Position numbers and translations under genes: made by a program. Shown piece after piece: positions 42,763 to 49,611 of a stretch of DNA of 49,611 bases. The notes under the pieces were generated by a model. That model was not told where the DNA came from. It worked only from the letters and a program-made list of their open reading frames with translations, and did no database searches. The DNA comes from Paenibacillus camerounensis. Lineage in GTDB: Bacteria > Bacillota > Bacilli > Paenibacillales > Paenibacillaceae. The stretch is taken from NCBI RefSeq assembly GCF_000723885.1, contig NZ_CCDG010000103.1, forward strand, positions 1-49,611, in the 5' to 3' direction. How positions within the stretch are numbered: the first letter of the stretch is position 1; each line of letters starts with the position of its first letter.

Positions 42763-43772
42763 GTTATGAGCTGATTGGAATTTCCGTGCTCTGGTTGTTT
42801 TTATACGGATATTTAATTGTAGCCTCGATAGATTTCGGAGCCGGCTTCTTTGCCTTTTATGCCCGGCTGACGAAGCAGGATCATCTGATTAACCGTCTGA
42901 TCTCCCGCTACTTATCACCCGTCTGGGAGATCACCAATGTATTTTTCGTCTTTTTTTACATTGGACTTATCGGCTTTTTCCCGGATACCGCTTATTACTA
43001 CGGCTCAGCGCTGCTTGTTCCGGGAAGCATTGCGGTTATACTGATCGCGATCCGCGGCTCATTCTATGCGTTTGAGAATTACGGCTCCAAGAATAACATC
43101 GTATATCTTTTCCTGTACGGAGCTTCAGGGCTGCTTATTCCCGCATCATTGTCAGTAGCACTCACTCTGTCGGAAGGCGGCTTTATATACAAGCAGGGGG
43201 AGACCATCTCTCTGGATTACTGGGCATTGTTCACAAACCCGTTATCCTGGAGCATTGTTGGCTTGGCGATTGTATCCGTGTTGTTCATCAGCGGCTCCTT
43301 TTTGGCCTTTTATGCTTCGCGGGCAGAGGATCATTCCGCACTGAAGCTTATGCGGAGCTATGCGCTGTTCTGGAGCACCCCGACCATTATTACCGCACTG
43401 ACAGCCTTTATCTATTTGGGCCAGCACAATGAGCGGCATTTTCAAAACATGATGGATTTATGGTGGCTGCTCGCCCTTTCCGTTGCTTTCTTCATGCTTG
43501 CAATGTGGCTGTTGTACAGCGGACGCCGTTACGGATTGGCCTTCACAAGCATTATGCTGCAATTTTTATGCGCCTTTTTCGCTTATGGGATTGGGCAGTA
43601 CCCTTACATTCTCGACCCGTTCATTACAATCGAGAACAGCATCACTTCACCGGCAATGGGCTTGGCACTGGTCATTGTGTTCATCGGCGGCATGTGTATG
43701 CTGGTTCCTGCCCTGATTTTGGTGTTCAAGCTGTTCCTCTTTGACGCAGATTATGTGAAAGGGAAGAAGTAG
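42759..43772 (+). CDS. cydB: Cytochrome bd oxidase subunit II
   Basis: A 337-residue subunit with about eight membrane helices, close in length to B. subtilis CydB. Diagnostic stretches are LIVASIDFGAGFFAFYARLTKQD near the start and SRYLSPVWEITNVFFVFFYIGLIGFFPDT. It supports the haem-bearing subunit and carries no haem ligands itself. The stop is directly followed by the ATG of the next gene, so the four genes are translated as one unit. Confidence 0.95.
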   Translation: MSYELIGISVLWLFLYGYLIVASIDFGAGFFAFYARLTKQDHLINRLISRYLSPVWEITNVFFVFFYIGLIGFFPDTAYYYGSALLVPGSIAVILIAIRGSFYAFENYGSKNNIVYLFLYGASGLLIPASLSVALTLSEGGFIYKQGETISLDYWALFTNPLSWSIVGLAIVSVLFISGSFLAFYASRAEDHSALKLMRSYALFWSTPTIITALTAFIYLGQHNERHFQNMMDLWWLLALSVAFFMLAMWLLYSGRRYGLAFTSIMLQFLCAFFAYGIGQYPYILDPFITIENSITSPAMGLALVIVFIGGMCMLVPALILVFKLFLFDADYVKGKK

Positions 43773-45533
43773 ATGAAGAAGAAAACAAGCCTGATCGCTG
43801 AGCAGATGTCAGGGCAACGCAAACCACTTGTTATGCTGACAATCCTTTCGCTTATGCTGGGCATTGCCATTGTAAGTCAGGCCGGGCTGCTGGCTGAAGC
43901 AGTCCAGCGGGTTTTTGTGGAAAAAGCCTCCTTATCATCCGTTGCCCTGCTGCTCGCTCTTCTGCTGTCCGTTATGGCTATCCGCACTTTGCTGTCATAC
44001 GGAAACGGAAGGGTAGGCTTGCTTATGGCGGCTTCCGCCAAGGCCAATATGCGTTCAGCTGTACTGCAGAAGCTGACCCGTGCTTCCATGCCTTCAACCC
44101 TGCAGGGACAGACGGGAGGCAAGGTCAGTGTGGCCCTGGATGCAGTCGACGAGGCTGACAGCTATTTCAGCCATTACATGCCGCGGATGGTCGAAGCCGC
44201 GATCATCCCGGTGCTGATTCTGATTGTTACGTTTATCTTACATGCTAATTCAGGCTTCATTCTGCTGTTCACAGCACCGTTCATTCCGCTGTTTATGATT
44301 CTGGTGGGACTGCAAACGAAAAACAAATCCGAAGAAAAGTATGCGCAGCTTGCAGAATTCTCTGCTACATTCCTTGATTCACTGCAAGGGCTGGTGACAT
44401 TAAAAATATTCGGACAGGCCCGCCGTCAGCAGCAGCAAATTAAGCGCAGCAGCCTGGGCTACCGTGACGCCACAATGGATATTCTGAAGGTTGCCTTTAC
44501 AAATACCTTTATGCTGGAATCCATTGTGATGCTGAGCATCGGGATCGTTGCCCTTGAACTGGCTATTCAGCTGCTTGTATTTAAATCGATGCCGTTTCAT
44601 ACCGCCTTTCTGGTTCTGCTGCTCGTTCCCGAATTTTTTAACCTGCTCAAGAATACGGGTACCGCTTTTCACAGCGGGCGGACGAGTATGGGAGCGGTTC
44701 GTAAGGTTGAGCACATGCTGGCTGAGACGAATGACAGCTCCGTGACACAGCCTACTGAGGTACAGAAGTCCGTTGCCAAGCTGCTCCCGGCACCTCCGTC
44801 CATTGAACTGAATGATATCCAATTCCATTATGCACCCGGTTCGTTTGAGCTTAAGGCCGGTACGATTTCTATTAAGCCGGGAGAGAATGTTGCTATCGTC
44901 GGCAAAAGCGGCTCCGGCAAAACGACTCTGCTCCATCTCTTTGCCGGACTGCTGAAGCCGGTCTCAGGCACGGTCAGGGTGAACGGAAGCCCGCTTGAAC
45001 AATTGGATGAGAACGCATGGTTTGAGCAGGTTAGCTACATTACACAGCATCCTTATATTTTTGCAGGAACGCTTGCTGATAATATCGCAATCGGTGCCGG
45101 ACGTGATATCTCCAGGGATGAAATCAGTCAGGCAGCAGAGGATGCGGGACTAGCACCGCTTGTTGCCCAATTAGAACAGGGCCTGGATACCTTTGTCGGT
45201 GAAGGAGGCCGGGGACTGTCGGGCGGAGAGAAGCAGCGTCTTGCTTTAGCACGGGCTTTCTTGAAGCGGCCGGCCTTGATCTTGTTTGATGAGCCTACCG
45301 TTGGCCTCGATCTGCAGACCGAACAAATCCTGCAGAGCTCTATAACTGCATTAGCCAATAACGCAACGATGATTACAGTCGCGCACCGGCTATATACGAT
45401 CCGGCAGGCCGATCATATTGTGTTTATGGATCATGGGAAATTAGCGGCATCAGGAGTCCACGATGAGCTTCTCGAATGCATACCTCAATATGCCGAAATG
45501 GTGGATATTCAGCGAAAGGGAGGGTCAGTATGA
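43773..45533 (+). CDS. cydD: ABC transporter CydD, half of the CydDC exporter
   Basis: A 586-residue fused membrane/ATPase half-transporter. Six membrane helices (about 20-310) precede a nucleotide-binding domain with Walker A GKSGSGKTT, signature LSGGEKQRLALARAF and Walker B ALILFDEPTVGLD. With CydC it exports thiols such as cysteine or, by recent proposals, haem/thiol for cytochrome bd assembly. It begins directly at the cydB stop and overlaps cydC by 4 bases. Confidence 0.93.
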   Translation: MKKKTSLIAEQMSGQRKPLVMLTILSLMLGIAIVSQAGLLAEAVQRVFVEKASLSSVALLLALLLSVMAIRTLLSYGNGRVGLLMAASAKANMRSAVLQKLTRASMPSTLQGQTGGKVSVALDAVDEADSYFSHYMPRMVEAAIIPVLILIVTFILHANSGFILLFTAPFIPLFMILVGLQTKNKSEEKYAQLAEFSATFLDSLQGLVTLKIFGQARRQQQQIKRSSLGYRDATMDILKVAFTNTFMLESIVMLSIGIVALELAIQLLVFKSMPFHTAFLVLLLVPEFFNLLKNTGTAFHSGRTSMGAVRKVEHMLAETNDSSVTQPTEVQKSVAKLLPAPPSIELNDIQFHYAPGSFELKAGTISIKPGENVAIVGKSGSGKTTLLHLFAGLLKPVSGTVRVNGSPLEQLDENAWFEQVSYITQHPYIFAGTLADNIAIGAGRDISRDEISQAAEDAGLAPLVAQLEQGLDTFVGEGGRGLSGGEKQRLALARAFLKRPALILFDEPTVGLDLQTEQILQSSITALANNATMITVAHRLYTIRQADHIVFMDHGKLAASGVHDELLECIPQYAEMVDIQRKGGSV

Positions 45534-47248
45534 ATGAGCTGGCGATTTTGTCTAAGGCAATGATATCAGAGCGAAAGGATATTCTCCTTTCGATTCTGGG
45601 AGGATTTATTGCCGGCGCAGCCGGTGTGGCTCTTTTCTCCGCGAGCGGGTATCTGATTTCACAGACGGTCTTTATGCCGCCGCTCTACACCTTAATTATC
45701 CTTACCTCGCTGGTCAAGCTGCTTGGCCTGCTCCGTGCGGCAAGCCGTTACGGGGAACGTCTTTATTCGCACAGAGCCACGTTCTCCATGCTTAGCCGGC
45801 TGCGCACAGCCTTTTTTGACAAGCTGATTCCGTTAACGCCCGGGATATTGAACAAGAACCGCAGCGGCGATCTGCTTGCACGGATCGTCGGGGATGTGGA
45901 GAGCCTGCAGAATTATTTTTTGCGCGTCGCATATCCTCCGGTTATTGTTATTACGGTCTTTTTAGCGACCATGGTGTTCAGTGCTTCCTTTTCGTTCTGG
46001 ATTGCCTGCCTGTTTGTAGCAGGAATGCTGTTAACAGCATTAGTTGTACCGGGCATCGTGCTGCTGGGCCAGCGTTCGACACACGGCCGTGTCCGTAAGC
46101 AGCGGGCTCTGCTGTCGGCGGAAGTAACGGAGGTATTGTACGGCTTCCGGGATCTGAAGGTGTACGGGCAATTACCACAGAGAGAACAGCAGCTCCAGCT
46201 TGCTTCTGCAGCATTGACAGCTGAACAGCAGCGGGCCGCGGGCCATCTGCTGCGCGGCCAGGCTATGCATACCTTTGTTACCTTTTTTATCTCCTGGGGT
46301 GTACTGACGCTCGGTGCGTATCTAATTATGGAAGGCGCGCTGGCCGGCGTATTCTTAGCTATGCTTGTCATGGCCTCACAGACTGTCTTTGAAGAAGCCG
46401 CAGCAATGGCTACTTTACCAGCGTATAAGCAAGACAGTGAGCACGCGGCTAGACGGCTGACCGAAACGGTATTGACTGCCGGTGATCATCCTGTACAGCC
46501 GGTCCGCACTTTGCCAGCTGAAGAGGCTGTTTCGGTGGAGCTGGCCGGCGTTACGTTCCAATATGAAGATGAATGGCGGCCGGCACTGACGGACCTGTCA
46601 CTACAGCTCCCGGCTGGCTCCAGAACAGCGATTGTCGGACCGAGCGGGTCCGGCAAATCAACCCTGATTGATTTGCTGCTTAAACTTCGCACGCCTGTAT
46701 CTGGTGACATACGTTTAAACGGTATTTCTTTACAGGTACTGGATGAGGCAAGCATCTGGGAGTCCGCTAATGTCGTGCTGCAGCAAAGTCACTTTTTCCG
46801 CGGAACCGTCAGGGACAACCTGCTGCTTAAGGGAGAAGAGCAATCTGACGAGGCATTACTGGATGTTCTCGCTAAAGCCCAGCTGCCGGATCTGGCATTA
46901 ACCGATACAATCTTCGAGAAAGGAGAGAACCTGTCTGACGGTGAGAAGCAGCGGCTGGCTCTGGCAAGAGTCATGCTCCGCAAAGGGCGGTTATGGCTGC
47001 TGGATGAACCGACATCATCGCTGGATTATGTAACGGAACAACGAGTGTTAACCCGTCTCTACGAACAGTCTGCCGGAGATACATTACTGTTCATTTGCCA
47101 CCGGCTTACGGGCCTGGAAGGTATGGACAGAATTATAGTAATCGAGCAAGGCAGGATAATCGAAGCCGGCTCCTATTCAGAGCTAATGGAACAACAGGGC
47201 TATTTTTACCGGATGAAGCAAATCGAGCTGCAAATGGTTGGCGAGTAA
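45530..47248 (+). CDS. cydC: ABC transporter CydC, half of the CydDC exporter
   Basis: A 572-residue partner of CydD with the same build. Walker A is GPSGSGKST, the signature is LSDGEKQRLALARVM (LSDGE rather than LSGGE) and Walker B is LWLLDEPTSSLD. The start at ATG 45530 is set by AAAGGGAGGG and overlaps the cydD stop; the frame is open further upstream. The membrane half opens ILSKAMISERKDILLSILGGFIAGAAGVALFSASGYLI. The altered signature suggests an asymmetric pair of ATPase sites. Confidence 0.92.
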   Translation: MNELAILSKAMISERKDILLSILGGFIAGAAGVALFSASGYLISQTVFMPPLYTLIILTSLVKLLGLLRAASRYGERLYSHRATFSMLSRLRTAFFDKLIPLTPGILNKNRSGDLLARIVGDVESLQNYFLRVAYPPVIVITVFLATMVFSASFSFWIACLFVAGMLLTALVVPGIVLLGQRSTHGRVRKQRALLSAEVTEVLYGFRDLKVYGQLPQREQQLQLASAALTAEQQRAAGHLLRGQAMHTFVTFFISWGVLTLGAYLIMEGALAGVFLAMLVMASQTVFEEAAAMATLPAYKQDSEHAARRLTETVLTAGDHPVQPVRTLPAEEAVSVELAGVTFQYEDEWRPALTDLSLQLPAGSRTAIVGPSGSGKSTLIDLLLKLRTPVSGDIRLNGISLQVLDEASIWESANVVLQQSHFFRGTVRDNLLLKGEEQSDEALLDVLAKAQLPDLALTDTIFEKGENLSDGEKQRLALARVMLRKGRLWLLDEPTSSLDYVTEQRVLTRLYEQSAGDTLLFICHRLTGLEGMDRIIVIEQGRIIEAGSYSELMEQQGYFYRMKQIELQMVGE

Positions 47249-47289
47249 TAGGCAGACCTGAAGCCTAAGCAAAACGGAGGTGCAGAGAC

Positions 47290-48015
47290 ATGACTAATAC
47301 CCATAAACGAATTCTGCTGGTAGACGACGAAACTCGAATCCGCACGCTGCTGAGGAAATACCTGGAGAAAGAAGGCTATGTTGTAGACGAAGCGGATAGC
47401 GGCGAACAAGCCATTCTGAATTGCTGTATGACCGGCGGAAAATATGATCTGATGGTGCTGGACTGGCTGTTACCCGATATAAGCGGCATAGAGATCTGTA
47501 AGCATGTGAAGCTGAACCACCAGGAGATTCCGATCCTGATGCTGTCCGGACGCTCGGAAGAAAAGGACCTGCTCGAAGGCTTTAAGGCAGGCGTTGACGA
47601 TTATGTCGTCAAGCCGTTTAGTCCGAGGGAAGTTGTATTACGTATCCAAAGTATTTTGGCCCGTGCCCAGGAAGCTTACCATTTCGACAAAACGGTCTCC
47701 GGCAGTCAAATCCTGATTGCAGAAATTGTAATTCAGCCGTCAGCCCGGCGCGTGCTTGTACAGCGCAATGAAATTCATCTGACTCCCAAAGAATATGATC
47801 TGCTCTATTTTCTCGTAACCAATCAGGAAACTGCCTTCTCCCGGGAAGCCTTACTCAAGGAAGTGTGGAAATCATCCTACCAAGAGATCTATGACCGGCG
47901 CACCGTAGATAATCATATTAAGCGATTACGAAAAAAGCTGTTCTCCCGTTACCCGAAAGGGGACGAATACATTCAGACGATCTGGGGACAAGGCTACATC
48001 TTCCGCACTCCTTAG
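47290..48015 (+). CDS. OmpR/PhoB family response regulator
   Basis: A 241-residue two-domain regulator. The receiver domain has acidic residues DDE at 12-14, phosphoacceptor Asp58 (LMVLDWLLPDISG) and the conserved Lys in DYVVKPFSPREVVLRI. The C-terminal winged helix is visible as LTPKEYDLLYFLVTNQETAFSREALLKEVW and RRTVDNHIKRLRKKL. It follows cydC after 41 bases on the same strand with CGGAGGTG, and no histidine kinase gene lies in the window. It may be read with the cyd genes or alone; its partner is unknown. Confidence 0.92.
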   Translation: MTNTHKRILLVDDETRIRTLLRKYLEKEGYVVDEADSGEQAILNCCMTGGKYDLMVLDWLLPDISGIEICKHVKLNHQEIPILMLSGRSEEKDLLEGFKAGVDDYVVKPFSPREVVLRIQSILARAQEAYHFDKTVSGSQILIAEIVIQPSARRVLVQRNEIHLTPKEYDLLYFLVTNQETAFSREALLKEVWKSSYQEIYDRRTVDNHIKRLRKKLFSRYPKGDEYIQTIWGQGYIFRTP

Positions 48016-48099
48016 ATTACTGCGATATCACACAGGAATTTCCTCCGAAGCAGGATTGTTATATGATAGACCAAATAAACTGTGAGGAGAGGATAGTAA

Positions 48100-49515
48100 A
48101 TGTCTAGCCTGTTTGTTACTGAAGCGGACCGGGTGTTGCTCAAACAGAATGAAGGAGAACCTGCGCAGCTTAAGGGCGGAATCACCAGTGAAGGTTTTTC
48201 GATAATTCATATCTTCAATCGCGGATGGCTGCCGTTCGGATATTTGCGGGACTCTCAAGGAGTATGGTGGTTCGACGGCCGTAAGAGCAAAGTGACGCTG
48301 GTGAGCCGGGAAACGGAAGGGTTCCGCGTATTGGATGATGATTACGGACTGGACCGTTCACATGTCTATCTGGAAGACAAGGCGATTCCGGGGGCAGACC
48401 CTGACACCTTCAGGCTGTTGCCGGGATCGCCTTATTTTTCAGCGGACAGGCAACGCCTGTATGTCAAGAACGGTGACCGCTTTCACACCTGGGACGATAT
48501 CGATACAGAAACCGCAGCGGCCAAAATGGACTACTGTATAGATAAGGATCATGTGCTGCATCTGTTTAATTCACTGTCGTACGCCAACAGCAGCAAAGGA
48601 GAGCTCATAGAATGGCTCCGGGAAAGCCATCCCGATGTGGGCGGCTGGTGGCATCCGGATTATGCCAAGAGTGAGCAGGGTGCTGAAAATATACAAGGCA
48701 ACTGGTACAAGACTGCATCTGCCGTTTTCTACAGTGAGGAGCACGGGAAACCGAACAGGAAGGAGCAGCGCCAGGTTTATAATCTGGTAAGAGGGGCAGA
48801 TCCGGCAACGTTTGAAGTGCTCAGCGGCCACTATGGACGCGATGCGGATGGAGTCTACTATACATGGAGAAAGGTTACCGCAGCCAACGCTCAGACCTTC
48901 AAAGCACTGCATGGAATGTACGGGAAAGATGACGAGAGCATTTTTTATAACGGATACCGGGTTAATGGCGCCGATCCTGCTACGTTTCAATGCCTGCTGC
49001 CAACAGGGTATCTCGGTCTCTCTAAAGATAAGAATCACGTATTTCATGCAACGTTCGACCGCACAGAACCCCCGTTCGGACATCCGGACTATATTCTGGT
49101 GCCGCTGCCGGGTGCCGACCCGGAGTACTTCGAGGTGCTGTCTGAGAATGGAAGCTGGGCAGTAGACCGGGGTACGGTGTACCAGTGGGGGAGCCCGGCC
49201 AAAAAGCTGGACAGGGCCAGCTTCGTGTATCTGTTCGATCAGGGGCCGGAGAGCTGGGCCTCAGACTGTAACGGCCTCTACAACGCCAATGGCAAGCGCA
49301 CGGTAAAAGGGATCGACGGCAGGAACTTCCGGATGCTGAACCGGTTCTGGGGTAATGATGGCCACGCGGTATTCTGCTTCGCCACCGGAAGTGTGCAGCG
49401 TTCTGCCGATGCTGCGACGTTTCAGGTGACAGACGAGGAAGGTGGCGCAGAGGATGTCAGCTTCTTCTATGCGATAAAAGAGGATGGCACCATAAAGAAA
49501 AGCAAGAAGAAGTAA
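48100..49515 (+). CDS. DKNYY-repeat protein
   Basis: A 471-residue protein built from about seven repeats of the DKNYY type: an acidic GADPxTFxxL start, then a YGxDxxxVYY-like segment. Examples are GADPATFEVLSGHYGRDADGVYY and NAQTFKALHGMYGKDDESIFY, and GADPATFQCLLPTGYLGLSKDKNHVFH. There is no clear signal peptide or membrane segment; the lysine-rich end (KKSKKK) is notable. The function of DKNYY proteins is not established. GAGGAGAGG lies before the ATG. It is 84 bases from the response regulator, with no terminator seen between. Confidence 0.8.
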   Translation: MSSLFVTEADRVLLKQNEGEPAQLKGGITSEGFSIIHIFNRGWLPFGYLRDSQGVWWFDGRKSKVTLVSRETEGFRVLDDDYGLDRSHVYLEDKAIPGADPDTFRLLPGSPYFSADRQRLYVKNGDRFHTWDDIDTETAAAKMDYCIDKDHVLHLFNSLSYANSSKGELIEWLRESHPDVGGWWHPDYAKSEQGAENIQGNWYKTASAVFYSEEHGKPNRKEQRQVYNLVRGADPATFEVLSGHYGRDADGVYYTWRKVTAANAQTFKALHGMYGKDDESIFYNGYRVNGADPATFQCLLPTGYLGLSKDKNHVFHATFDRTEPPFGHPDYILVPLPGADPEYFEVLSENGSWAVDRGTVYQWGSPAKKLDRASFVYLFDQGPESWASDCNGLYNANGKRTVKGIDGRNFRMLNRFWGNDGHAVFCFATGSVQRSADAATFQVTDEEGGAEDVSFFYAIKEDGTIKKSKKK

Positions 49516-49544
49516 GATTGAACAGCGGATTTCGGTCTTCCTTT

Positions 49545-49591
49545 GTTTAGGACATATAAAAAACACAAGTATCTTTTATACTGTCCTAAAC
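49545..49591. promoter_or_regulatory. Long inverted repeat before the next gene
   Basis: GTTTAGGACA (49545-49554) and TGTCCTAAAC (49582-49591) form perfect 10-bp arms. With one bulged base the pairing extends 7 bp further (TATAAAA at 49555-49561 with TTTTATA at 49574-49580). A GGGAG follows at 49600-49604, so this is the leader or operator of a gene that starts beyond the window. Confidence 0.65.
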
Positions 49592-49611
49592 ATTGAACCG
49601 GGAGTGAAGAT

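Noticed and set aside
1..49611. CRISPR array, tRNA, rRNA or riboswitch
   Set aside because: No spaced direct repeats, cloverleaf-type sequences or conserved riboswitch cores were recognised in the intergenic gaps; a covariance-model search was not possible.

Overview
The window reads as a chromosomal stretch of a Gram-positive, spore-former-type Firmicute, most likely a Paenibacillus. The grounds are strong AGGAGG ribosome sites, many intrinsic terminators with T tracts, an LplABC-type sugar importer with an AraC regulator, a giant secreted pectin-degrading enzyme, a B. subtilis-like AdhR/AdhA pair, and an RRNPP-type receptor with a secreted mini-peptide of the kind known from Paenibacillus and Bacillus. 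No rRNA, tRNA, CRISPR, prophage or transposase was found. Assignments come from reading motifs by eye; no database search was run.

Layout. 1-1950: the tail of an unknown gene, a DUF554 membrane protein, then a two-gene cassette: a TTG-started, TPR-like receptor lacking a DNA-binding domain (934-1740) and a 48-residue secreted peptide (1755-1901, a small gene easily missed), closed by a strong terminator. This is the best candidate for an undescribed cell-cell signalling system here. 2284-8673: a 2129-residue secreted enzyme joining a PL11 rhamnogalacturonan lyase to two SGNH/CE12-type acetylesterase units and several accessory domains. 8764-10303: a WYL regulator divergent from a GyrI-like effector-binding protein. 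10543-13158: a rifampicin phosphotransferase-type enzyme with its own good promoter. 13142-14750: AdhR (MerR) and AdhA with a recognisable AdhR operator between the -35 and -10.

15059-25098: an AraC regulator followed by an apparent operon: two LplB/LplC permeases, a lipoprotein binding protein, a GlcNAc/MurNAc-type kinase, a GH4 enzyme and two GH3 NagZ-type hexosaminidases, ending in one terminator. It looks like uptake and breakdown of amino-sugar oligosaccharides. 25272-27096: TetR plus MFS efflux pump with a perfect 14-bp palindrome upstream. 27184-28338: a nitroreductase broken by a 5-bp tandem duplication, divergent from a MerR regulator with a 20-bp operator. 28364-29173: a lone AAA/ABC-like ATPase. 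29429-31723: a CadA/ZntA-type metal pump behind a promoter/operator typical of ArsR-family control, with no such regulator in the window.

31858-36314: a parallel beta-helix lipoprotein, DeoD purine nucleoside phosphorylase with a 14-bp palindrome over its start site, and a GH42 beta-galactosidase. 36384-38667: a methyltransferase and HxlR regulator divergent from a FrnE/SpxH-like thioredoxin-fold protein. 38720-41136: an EamA exporter divergent from a MocR regulator, separated by a 12-bp inverted repeat and a 10-bp palindrome. 41395-48015: cydA-cydB-cydD-cydC encoding cytochrome bd oxidase and its assembly exporter, followed by an OmpR-type response regulator without a histidine kinase. 48100-49515: a DKNYY-repeat protein. 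The window ends in a long inverted repeat that probably controls the next gene.
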